Shown one piece after another: positions 31,901 through 37,929 of a stretch of 37,929 bases of DNA. Source of the DNA: an uncultured Granulosicoccaceae bacterium. Its GTDB lineage: Bacteria; Pseudomonadota; Gammaproteobacteria; Granulosicoccales; Granulosicoccaceae. The number at the start of each line of letters is the position of its first letter. Positions within the stretch are counted from its first letter, which is position 1. The position numbers and the translations under genes were made by a program. The DNA is taken from positions 1 through 37,929 of the forward strand of contig CALLBO010000059.1 in assembly GCA_937998875.1 (NCBI GenBank), given 5' to 3'. The notes beneath the pieces are model-generated. The model searched no databases, had not been told where the DNA came from, and saw nothing but the letters and a program-made list of their open reading frames with translations.

Positions 31901-34196
31901 ACTTGAGGGAACGGTAGCAGACACCGTTATTACTGCGTTTGGTGTAAACGAATACATTGCTGGTACAACACCGGCTGACTATCAGGCAGATCTGGAAGAA
32001 CTGTTTGGCGTAATCGCAGGTCTTTCACCAACAACCGATATTGTGTTTCTAATTCCTGCTGAAACTGAGGTGAATGATCCCGTAGCTCCGTGGGGTGAGT
32101 ATGTTGATGCAGCGATAGCCGCGACAACAACAGCGCAAGTGACGGCAATTAATCTGGGTGAATTCATTCAACCATACGCGCAAGATCCTACACTTTGGGA
32201 AGACACGCATCACATTGGTGAGCAGGCTGGTGCGGTTGTCGCTCAAGCTGTGTCTGAGGGATATGTGCTGGCAGAACCGGAGTTTAATGCGTCGGAAGGA
32301 GTCTGGACCATCGGGGATCTCGCTGTTAATGAAACTGCAACGCTGACAATAGAGGCAGAAGTTGTAGACACTGGTGAGCTTACCAATCTGGCTCAGGTAG
32401 TTGCGGCAGATCAGGTTGATCCGGATTCAACAGTCAATAATAACGATGGTGATCGTACCGGCGATCAACTGGAAGATGATGAAGACAGCGTTGTACTGAC
32501 AGTGCCTGAGACCATAGATCTTGAACTCGAACAGTTGATCACGGACGGCAATTCAACCATTGAGTCAGCGATTGCAGGTGATACGGTGGCTTATACGATT
32601 ACTGTCACAAATGTCAGTGCGGTACCCGCTAGTGGTGTGAGCGTCTCGACGCAACTGGCAGATCTTTTCTCCAGTGGTGATCTGGATTATGTATCTTCTA
32701 ACGGGGATTTTAATCCAGATACCGGTGTATGGATAATCGATGACGAAGATCTGAAACCGGGAGATTCCATCACACTGGCAGTAAGTGCGGTTGTCAATAC
32801 ACCTGGCACGCTCGAGAATATTGCGCAGGTTGCAACGGCGGATCAGGAAGATATCGATTCAACTCCGGGTAACGATATCGCCGAAGAGGATGATCAGGCG
32901 GTTGTGAGCCTGGAGGTAGTCGAGCCGGTACCCGTATTTGCTGCAAATCCAAATGAGCTTACTGTAGAAGGTAGTGGAGGTGCATCTATCAATGCGGTTG
33001 TTGTGATAGATCGCTCGAGCAGTATGAAAGAGCCAATCGAAATTGATGGTGTAACACAAACCAGATTGGAATGGAATATACAGGCTGTTGAAGACTTTGC
33101 TGCAAGACCGGAAGTAAAAGCTGTTAAGGTAATTGCATTTGATGCTCAGGTAACAGATGAGGGAGTCACCACTTATAATGGTGGTGCTTCAAATGCGGTA
33201 GATAAAAATCACATACCAAGCGATGAAGTATCTGACTGGTTGGACCTTTCAACTCCAGAAGGTGTAAATTCACTGGAAGAATTTTTGGCTGATCTGGCCC
33301 CGTATGGAAGTGGTACCAACTACCAGGCTGCGATAGATGCAACGATGGCGCAAACAGATGTGCCACCTGTTGGGGCCGAAGAAACAAACTACTACTTCTT
33401 TTCAGATGGAAAGCCAACTCAGGGAGGGTTGACGGACACCCATAGGATCACAAACGAGCAAGAGTGGCAAGCCTTCGCAGAAGCGAACTTTGATAATACC
33501 TATGCGGTAGGCTTCGGTGGGGCAATTTCGGTGCGAGATGCGCTTGAGCAGATTGCACATGTTAACGGCGAACCGGATGACTCATCGGTGGCTGATGATC
33601 CAAACCTCCTGCTTGTAAGCGAGATAGATGCTGTTCCTAGTGTACTATCAAATTTTGCTTCTACCAGTGTCACTGGTAATGCAATTGTCGATGATATTTC
33701 GGAAACTGATATCAGCATCACTAGCATGGTGTTTGACGGTGTTACTTATACTTATGCTGAGGGAGAAATCAGTGAGTCCGGTCCTTCACAGGATGCCTTC
33801 CTGACTAAGAGTTTTGTTGTTGTTGACTCTGTGCAGGAAGGATCTCTGCAGTTTGATTTCGAAACCGGTGATTTTACCTACTTTTCTCCAACTACCGACA
33901 CTGACATTACGGAAGCTTTTGAGTATACGATTATTGATGCTGAAGGTGCGGAAAGCTCTGCAACCGTGACTATCAACGTTACTCCGTCTCCTGATGCTGT
34001 GACACCGATAATGCCGGCTCTGGCAGATCCCAATCCCGTAACAGTGACATCACTGCTGTCGGATGATGACGATGAGATGTTTGCCTCAGACTCTATGGCA
34101 TCAGTAGAATTACCAGAGCCCGTTGCCAAAGAGTGGGCCGGTGACAGCACTCAGTATCACGCTGAACTGTATGACGTTCTATCTCTGGTGGTGTAG
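28932..34196 (+). CDS. giant type-I-secreted adhesin: nine DUF11, embedded SGNH hydrolase, VWA, cadherin-like
   Basis: This is a 1754-residue acidic surface protein without Sec signal. DUF11 domains begin near residues 7, 131, 286, 406, 523, 641, 759, 876 and 1196. The eighth is interrupted by an SGNH/GDSL domain (about 930-1115) with Ser941 in FLGDSWM, Gly975 in ISGHT, Asn1006 in FGVNEY and Asp1091/His1094 in DTHH. A VWA domain (about 1350-1560) has an intact MIDAS (Asp1360, Ser1362, Ser1364, Thr1462, Asp1492). A cadherin-like domain (about 1590-1705) precedes the C-terminal tail, where a type I export signal is expected. No RTX nonapeptides are visible. Only five Cys occur; four form CVACLCAC at 270-277. 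The ATG at 28932 has AGAGG upstream; an in-frame TTG at 28899 is less likely. Substrate assignment rests on the adjacent secretion genes. Confidence 0.88.
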   Translation: MADPAITDLSIQKSADDYTPQLGQEVTWTITVSNIGESFAENVRVDDLLPEGMEFRSGNASSGNLEVSEGLWTIGGLEVGQTATASVTMVVTDVDDYINNYATVSTDTHDCNPSNDTNTIAVDPWEPTNADLSLTKTVSNPEPEVGEVVEWVVTVTNSGPDTAWHSKVSEALPDGLTFVGARASSGAYVFESGVWNVGHLADGESAEMTISTRVDTEAGAQYVNTAVASSNTADNDQSNNAAEAVVTVAETTVIVSTETESEAGIDGATCVACLCACEHQVESGADLQIVKLVDNPTPNLNGEVVWTIMVTNNGPDDAEKVVVNDNLPGGVEYVSDSTTLGEFDDAAGSWQIGDLANGESALLQITTIATDAAAVQTNIALVTSDTEDSNPENNIAVASIDAVDADLAISKTVDEPAPNLGDEVVWTIEVVNNGPDTAENVVLKDALPEGTTFVSSSNTELSAEGEVALGNLASGESVSLDITVTVDDADGARTNTASVTSDTYDSNLANNEDSAVVDAIAADLMIEKSVSDPTPDLGSEVVWTIVVTNNGPDTAENVSVRDVQPVGTTFISSSDDRFVPETGEIDLGDLDSGESVSIDIVVKVDDAEGARVNTASVTSDTYDNDDSNNEDDAEVDAIAADLMIEKSVNDPAPDLGSEVVWTIIVTNNGPDAAENVSVRDLQPAGTTFINSSDDRYVPETGEIALGDLDSGESVTLEITVKVDDAEGARVNTASVSSDTFDNDDSNNEDDAEVDAIAADLMIEKSASDPAPDLGSEVVWTIVVTNNGPDAAESVVVTDALPSGTTFVKSNDVRFDPVKGEIALGNLASGDSVSFEVTVTVDEVAPQVNTATVTSATYDNDSTNNEDEATIDAVAADLELVKEVVPQTAAPGESVEWTLTVVNKGPDAATGVAVKDVLPDGVSYLGNSTDGDVTHLSFLGDSWMVDSRSGSIVDPVTEYFESTQGSVTSDTFAISGHTVAEMLAESDWQPALEGTVADTVITAFGVNEYIAGTTPADYQADLEELFGVIAGLSPTTDIVFLIPAETEVNDPVAPWGEYVDAAIAATTTAQVTAINLGEFIQPYAQDPTLWEDTHHIGEQAGAVVAQAVSEGYVLAEPEFNASEGVWTIGDLAVNETATLTIEAEVVDTGELTNLAQVVAADQVDPDSTVNNNDGDRTGDQLEDDEDSVVLTVPETIDLELEQLITDGNSTIESAIAGDTVAYTITVTNVSAVPASGVSVSTQLADLFSSGDLDYVSSNGDFNPDTGVWIIDDEDLKPGDSITLAVSAVVNTPGTLENIAQVATADQEDIDSTPGNDIAEEDDQAVVSLEVVEPVPVFAANPNELTVEGSGGASINAVVVIDRSSSMKEPIEIDGVTQTRLEWNIQAVEDFAARPEVKAVKVIAFDAQVTDEGVTTYNGGASNAVDKNHIPSDEVSDWLDLSTPEGVNSLEEFLADLAPYGSGTNYQAAIDATMAQTDVPPVGAEETNYYFFSDGKPTQGGLTDTHRITNEQEWQAFAEANFDNTYAVGFGGAISVRDALEQIAHVNGEPDDSSVADDPNLLLVSEIDAVPSVLSNFASTSVTGNAIVDDISETDISITSMVFDGVTYTYAEGEISESGPSQDAFLTKSFVVVDSVQEGSLQFDFETGDFTYFSPTTDTDITEAFEYTIIDAEGAESSATVTINVTPSPDAVTPIMPALADPNPVTVTSLLSDDDDEMFASDSMASVELPEPVAKEWAGDSTQYHAELYDVLSLVV
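30498..31556 (+). repeat. three tandem, near-identical DUF11-coding units (about 354 bp)
   Basis: Units starting at 30498, 30852 and 31206 are spaced exactly 354 bp apart and encode almost the same 118 residues (DLMIEKS...DLGSEVVWTI...NNGPD...GTTF). The first two units are near copies over most of their length. This points to recent tandem duplication within the adhesin gene and likely length variation between strains. Confidence 0.8.
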
Positions 34197-34226
34197 CAGA
34201 CGAGTTTTATAATTAGTTGTGTATAA

Positions 34227-34246
34227 AGGGCTGCGATCGCAGCCCT
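34227..34246. terminator. bidirectional terminator between adhesin and ABC permease
   Basis: A perfect 20-bp palindrome, AGGGCTGCGA (34227-34236) followed by TCGCAGCCCT (34237-34246), is followed on the plus strand by GTTTCTGATTTTAG. It lies between two convergent genes, 30 bp after the adhesin stop and 24 bp from the permease stop. Confidence 0.75.
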
Positions 34247-34270
34247 GTTTCTGATTTTAGTGCCGTAGAC

Positions 34271-35011
34271 TTAACGTGGCTCATCAGTAGTCATTCGCCG
34301 CTCGAGCCACCGCACCCCGGCAGATACAATCAATATCAGCACAAGGTATTCGAGCAGTAATACCGTGTAGATCTCTAATGGTCGATACTCTGTTACTACC
34401 AGTTCGTTGGCTTTGCGCGTTAACTCCTGCATGCCAATGACAGAGACCAGTGATGACATCTTCAGCATGTAAACCAGTTGATTGCCGAGAGCCGGAAGTA
34501 TTCGCTTGATAGCCTGCGGTAGGATAATGAACCGCATTGTATCCATGTAGCCGAGTGCAACCGTATGTGACGCTTCGTACTGACCTTTGTCAATTGACTG
34601 AATACCAGCCCTGAATATCTCGGCTTCAAATGCGCTGTCTGAAAGTGCCAGTGCGATAACCCCGGCCCAGAAAACAGTTATGGTGATGCCCATTAACTGA
34701 GGTAGTCCGTAGTAGACCCACAAAATCATCACCAGTATCGGGACGGCACGAACCAACTCTACGTAAACCCGGTTAAATCCTTTAAGCAGCCGGTTGGAAG
34801 ATAAGCCGGGCAGGGCGACAAGTAAGCCGATGATAATTGAGATGACGATCGCAGTGAGTGACAACAGTACGGTATAACCAAGACCACTCAGCAGGAACTT
34901 GAGGTTGGTCATGCCCTTCGGTGTAGCAGGATTAACGACGTACCAACCCCATTCACCGGAGCAGGCAGACAGCAATACTGCCGTGCAAAAGACTATTAGA
35001 ATCCTGATCAT
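34271..35011 (-). CDS. polar amino acid ABC transporter permease with N-terminal lipobox-like segment
   Basis: This 246-residue permease of the HisMQ/ArtQ type has about five membrane helices and the ATPase-coupling loop RAGIQSIDKGQYEASHTVALGYMDTMRFIILPQAIKRILPALGN. It moves amino acids delivered by the periplasmic binding protein. The N terminus, ILIVFCTAVLLSACSGEWGWYVVNPATPKGMTN, looks like a lipoprotein signal with LLSAC (Cys17) fused ahead of the normal permease start. Relatives with the same arrangement exist, so it is probably genuine. It follows the ATPase gene by 15 bp. A second permease, often present in such systems, is not seen, so it may work as a homodimer. Confidence 0.88.
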   Translation of the reverse strand: MIRILIVFCTAVLLSACSGEWGWYVVNPATPKGMTNLKFLLSGLGYTVLLSLTAIVISIIIGLLVALPGLSSNRLLKGFNRVYVELVRAVPILVMILWVYYGLPQLMGITITVFWAGVIALALSDSAFEAEIFRAGIQSIDKGQYEASHTVALGYMDTMRFIILPQAIKRILPALGNQLVYMLKMSSLVSVIGMQELTRKANELVVTEYRPLEIYTVLLLEYLVLILIVSAGVRWLERRMTTDEPR

Positions 35012-35026
35012 GTTATTGGGGATAGA

Positions 35027-35794
35027 TCAATGTGGCAGAATTTGTTGTAGAAACGCCTGACATCTTTCACTGTCAGGAGCTTCAAAGAATTTGGTCGTGT
35101 TTGTCATTTCTACAATTTCTCCGTGATCCATAAACACCATGGTGTCGGCAACTTTTCTGGCAAACCCCATCTCATGCGTCACACAGATCATCGTCATGCC
35201 GCTTTCCGCCAGCTCTACCATGACATCCAAAACCTCGTTGATCATCTCGGGGTCCAGTGCGGAAGTTGGTTCATCAAACAACATGATTTTTGGCTCCATG
35301 CACAGTGATCGTGCAATAGCCACACGTTGTTGTTGTCCACCGGAAAGTTGAGTCGGGTACTTTTCGGCCTGCTCTGGAATTCGAACACGCTCGAGATATT
35401 GCATTGCCAGTTTGCGTGCGTTGTGCTTGCTGACACCTCGTGAACGGATCGGACCGAGCGTCAGGTTCTCCAGAACGCTTAGATGAGGGAACAGATTGAA
35501 TTGCTGAAACACCATACCGACGTTGTCATGAATTACCTGAAGACTTTGCTTTTTGCGATCAAGTTTGTGGCCATCGATGGTGATGGTTCCTTCATCGTGT
35601 TTTTCGAGCTGGTTGATGCAGCGTATCAGCGTTGACTTGCCAGACCCGGATGGGCCGCACACCACAACCCGCTCACCGAGATTTACATCGATGGACACCC
35701 TCTTAAGTGCTTGAAATGTTCCGAAGAACTTTGATACCGATTGCATCCGGATGATCGGGGTATCGCGGTGTTGAACATCCGTCTTGTTGGACAT
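35027..35794 (-). CDS. polar amino acid ABC transporter ATP-binding protein
   Basis: This ATPase of about 255 residues belongs to the GlnQ/HisP group. It has Walker A GPSGSGKST, Q-loop VGMVFQQFNLFPHLSVLENLTLGP, signature LSGGQQQRVAIARSL, Walker B IMLFDEPTSALDPEM and H-loop VTHEMGFARKVAD. It energises uptake with the downstream permease. The start encoding MSNKTDVQHR is preferred because the family is normally 245-260 residues. The open frame reaches an ATG at 35905, but that extension runs through the divergent promoter region. No strong ribosome site is visible for either start. Divergent from its binding-protein gene. Confidence 0.9.
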   Translation of the reverse strand: MSNKTDVQHRDTPIIRMQSVSKFFGTFQALKRVSIDVNLGERVVVCGPSGSGKSTLIRCINQLEKHDEGTITIDGHKLDRKKQSLQVIHDNVGMVFQQFNLFPHLSVLENLTLGPIRSRGVSKHNARKLAMQYLERVRIPEQAEKYPTQLSGGQQQRVAIARSLCMEPKIMLFDEPTSALDPEMINEVLDVMVELAESGMTMICVTHEMGFARKVADTMVFMDHGEIVEMTNTTKFFEAPDSERCQAFLQQILPH

Positions 35795-35870
35795 AGCGGG
35801 TCTGGCGGGCACGAAAATCAACGAATAACTTACCAGATTTGCGTGGATCTTGTGTGAATTTCCGTGGTTG

Positions 35871-35891
35871 ATTGCAATGTCCCATTGCAAT
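35871..35891. promoter_or_regulatory. palindromic operator in the divergent ABC importer promoter
   Basis: ATTGCAATG (35871-35879), three bases, then CATTGCAAT (35883-35891) is a perfect 9-bp inverted repeat. It lies 51 bp before the binding-protein ATG and 76 bp before the ATPase start, the ideal place for a regulator of both halves of the importer. Confidence 0.55.
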
Positions 35892-35942
35892 GTTTTTGGG
35901 TCCATGCAACGATGATGTTTTGACCGCTTCTAAAGGATAATC

Positions 35943-36713
35943 ATGAAATTAATCAAGGCAATCGCAGCCGCCGCTTTGGTCTGCATTACCACCACGCCCG
36001 TAATGGCGCAATCTGCGCTGAAAGATATTCTCAACAACGGCGTTCTGAAGGTTGGCACCACTGGTGACTGGAACCCGATGACCGTGAAGGATCCCGCCAA
36101 CAATAAATATGAAGGCTACGACATTGACGTGATGACTGAGCTCGCTGCAGACCTCGGTGTCGAGCTTGAGTTTGTGCCTACTGACTGGAAAACTCTGGTC
36201 AACGGTGTTGTTGCCGGTAATTATCACATGACAGGTTCTGCCTCTATTAGTCCAGCTCGTATGAAAGCTGCGGGTTACTCGGAAAGTTATATTGCTGTTG
36301 AAATTCAGCCTTACACCACAGCAGATAAAGCAGATCGTTTTGATGGATGGGATTCAATCAATCAGGCCGATGTCAAAGTTGCCGCGACACTCGGAACCAC
36401 TTTTGAAAAACTGGTTAAGGAATGGTTCCCTGATTCTGAAATCAAAGCGATCGAAGCACCGGCGCTTCAACATCAGGAAGTACTGTCCGGACGCTCGGAT
36501 GTATTCGTAACGTCGAATATCGAAGGTGCGACGCTGACCAAGAAGTTCGACAAGATAGTACCAATTGCAGTGGACGCAGCGCGTGCACCAACCCCTATCG
36601 CTATGCTGTTGCCACAGGATGATCAGGTGTGGATCAACTATGTGAACAACTGGATCAAGATAAAGAAGGCGCGTGGATTTTTCGCTGAAACCGCAGCTAA
36701 GTGGGGTTTGTAA
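35943..36713 (+). CDS. amino acid ABC transporter substrate-binding protein (family 3)
   Basis: This 256-residue periplasmic protein has a signal peptide (cleavage after TTPVMA, about residue 22). The SBP family 3 fold shows ILNNGVLKVGTTGDWNPMTV, GYDIDVMTELAADLGVELEFVPTDWKTLVNGVVAG, TGSASISPARMKAAGYSESYI and AATLGTTFEKLVKEWFP. Some relatives are cyclohexadienyl dehydratases, so an enzyme of that kind is an alternative. The adjacent permease and ATPase favour transport. The ligand is probably a polar or aromatic amino acid but cannot be fixed from sequence. AAAGGA lies just before the ATG. Confidence 0.88.
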   Translation: MKLIKAIAAAALVCITTTPVMAQSALKDILNNGVLKVGTTGDWNPMTVKDPANNKYEGYDIDVMTELAADLGVELEFVPTDWKTLVNGVVAGNYHMTGSASISPARMKAAGYSESYIAVEIQPYTTADKADRFDGWDSINQADVKVAATLGTTFEKLVKEWFPDSEIKAIEAPALQHQEVLSGRSDVFVTSNIEGATLTKKFDKIVPIAVDAARAPTPIAMLLPQDDQVWINYVNNWIKIKKARGFFAETAAKWGL

Positions 36714-36729
36714 GTAGTATTTACCATGA

Positions 36730-36772
36730 GCGGGCTCTGCTACAGTTTTTCTCTAGCGTCAATAGAGCCCGC
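36730..36772 (+). terminator. terminator-like stem-loop after the binding protein gene
   Basis: GCGGGCTCT (36730-36738) pairs perfectly with AGAGCCCGC (36764-36772) across a 25-nt loop, followed by CTTCACTTCT. The stem is strong but the loop is long and the T-tract poor, so termination efficiency is uncertain. Confidence 0.4.
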
Positions 36773-36850
36773 CTTCACTTCTCTGTACCGTTATCTACTC
36801 AACAATTGGTTTAGAGCTGTTTTACCCACGCCAGCGGATGCTCACTCGTT

Positions 36851-37929
36851 ATGCCCTCGGCCGTGCCGGTAATCGATATTGATCTTGTAGCCTTTAATGC
36901 CGATCCCTATCCTGTGCTTGCGTCAATGCGAAAGAGCACACCTGTGTGTTTTGTGCCGCAGCTGCAAGCGACGCTCCTGACTCGTCATAAAGATATTGTC
37001 GAGTGTGAGAAGAATGTAGCGGTGTTTTCCTCCGTGCAGCCGGGCGGGCTCATGAATGTCCTGATGGGCGAAAACATGATGCGCAAAGATGGTGCTCAGC
37101 ATGTTGTTGAAAGAAGACAATCGATGCCGGCATTGTCACCTGGAACCGTCAAGCGGGTCTGGAGACAACAATTCGAGTTCTACACTGACCAGATCATAGA
37201 GCGATTAAAATCGAAAAGCCGCTGTAATCTGGTTGTGGACTATGCAATGCCCGTCGCGGCAAATGCGCTGCGATGCATTACCGGTTTAACGAACATGACA
37301 CCGCAGCAACTTGATCGTTGTTCGCAGAATATGATTGACGGCATTGCAAATTATGCAGGCGATAAATCTGTAGAGAAGCGATGTATCGATTCCACTGCCT
37401 TCATAGATCAGTGTATAGATCAAATGCTTGAACCGGGTTCTGATCTGGCACCTGAGTCACTGCTGCAGGTGCTGGTATCAGTTGGCCAGCCCATGGAGAG
37501 CGTCAGGGCAAACGTAAAGCTTGCGATCAGCGGTGGACAGAACGAGCCGCGAGATGCAATTGCCGGTTGTGTCTGGGCTCTGTTAAATCACCCGGAACAA
37601 CTTGCTAGTGTTTTAAAGGGTGGTGCAAGCTGGCGCCAGGTTTTCGAGGAGTATGCGCGCTGGATATCACCCATTGGTATGTCGCCCAGGCGGATCGCTG
37701 AACCGTACACAAGAGGTAACGTGCAGTTTGAGCCCGAAGGCAGAGCTTTTTTAATGTTTAGCAGTGCGAATCGGGATGAAGCAATCTTCAGTGATGCAGA
37801 GTGTTTTGATGTTCACCGCAATACTTCGTCAGCTGTAAGTTTTGGAGCAGGTCCGCATTTTTGTGCAGGTGCTGCGGCTGCAAGATCGTTAATCGCTGAG
37901 GTGGCACTGCCAAAATTGTTTCAGGCGTT
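36851..37929 (+). CDS. cytochrome P450, cut by the right window edge
   Basis: I read an open frame of at least 359 codons with no stop before the window ends. It starts MPSAVPVIDIDLVAFNADPYPVLASM. Diagnostic P450 features are the I-helix segment AISGGQNEPRDAI (about 226-238), the ExxR motif in EEYARW (about 267) and the haem-binding loop SFGAGPHFCAGAAAAR with ligand Cys338. The I-helix has GGQNEP where most P450s have the AGxDT oxygen-activation motif. Several bacterial P450 families share a similar NEPRD sequence. It is a soluble bacterial monooxygenase needing a ferredoxin partner not seen here; substrate unknown. The ribosome site is weak. About 20-40 C-terminal residues are probably missing. 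Confidence 0.9.
   Translation, partial: MPSAVPVIDIDLVAFNADPYPVLASMRKSTPVCFVPQLQATLLTRHKDIVECEKNVAVFSSVQPGGLMNVLMGENMMRKDGAQHVVERRQSMPALSPGTVKRVWRQQFEFYTDQIIERLKSKSRCNLVVDYAMPVAANALRCITGLTNMTPQQLDRCSQNMIDGIANYAGDKSVEKRCIDSTAFIDQCIDQMLEPGSDLAPESLLQVLVSVGQPMESVRANVKLAISGGQNEPRDAIAGCVWALLNHPEQLASVLKGGASWRQVFEEYARWISPIGMSPRRIAEPYTRGNVQFEPEGRAFLMFSSANRDEAIFSDAECFDVHRNTSSAVSFGAGPHFCAGAAAARSLIAEVALPKLFQA

Noticed and set aside
28932..34196. RTX calcium-binding repeats in the adhesin
   Set aside because: Asp-rich stretches such as DNDDSNNEDD are DUF11 linker sequence and do not follow the GGxGxDxxx nonapeptide.

Overview
The window looks like chromosomal DNA of a free-living, probably marine Gammaproteobacterium. 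GC content is moderate, roughly 50% by eye. Genes are densely packed on both strands with Shine-Dalgarno sites. The supporting genes are a BaeSR-type two-component system, a Prx5-type peroxiredoxin, a spondin-domain lipoprotein and a LapBC-like type I secretion pair next to a giant DUF11 adhesin. Two near-perfect CRP-type operators fit that lineage. The genus is not proven; Granulosicoccus/Arenicella-like organisms are my best inference. I see no rRNA, tRNA, insertion sequence, prophage or CRISPR array.

Layout. (1) 1-445: a non-coding, hairpin-rich stretch. (2) 446-2527: a membrane-anchored PQQ-type sugar dehydrogenase fused to cytochrome c, on the minus strand. Next to it is a 718-bp gene-free region with a perfect CRP consensus. 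(3) 3246-7199: a CsgG-like lipoprotein, a secreted four-EF-hand protein and a response regulator/histidine kinase pair, all on the minus strand. (4) 7373-11389: amino-acid or amine metabolism, with a class III aminotransferase, a small membrane protein, a divergent PF12897-type aminotransferase and a 3-hydroxyisobutyrate-dehydrogenase-like enzyme. (5) 11530-13705: an NqrB/RnfD-like membrane protein whose 3' end overlaps a DUF2330 gene by 116 nt. (6) 13809-17344: a spondin-domain lipoprotein, a BtuF-like protein and an Lnt-like protein that has lost its catalytic Cys. (7) 17494-21125: a minus-strand series of a DUF937 protein, peroxiredoxin, patatin phospholipase and two envelope proteins of unknown function. 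(8) 21345-24768: arginyl-tRNA synthetase with an inserted coiled-coil segment, then a TrpB2-type tryptophan synthase beta chain. (9) 25084-34196: a type I secretion ABC protein and membrane-fusion protein (4-nt overlap), then a 1754-residue surface protein. (10) 34271-36713: a polar amino acid ABC importer with divergent halves around a palindromic operator. (11) 36851-37929: a cytochrome P450 cut by the window edge.

The most interesting locus is the secretion island. Its substrate has nine DUF11 domains, an intact VWA MIDAS domain and a cadherin-like C-terminal region, but no RTX repeats. A complete SGNH/GDSL esterase-like domain, with all four catalytic blocks, sits inside a surface loop of the eighth DUF11 domain. 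A CRP-type operator lies 108 bp before the start codon. The picture is a catabolite-regulated, type-I-secreted adhesin carrying an embedded hydrolase. The TolC-like outer-membrane partner and any LapD/LapG control proteins are not in the window.
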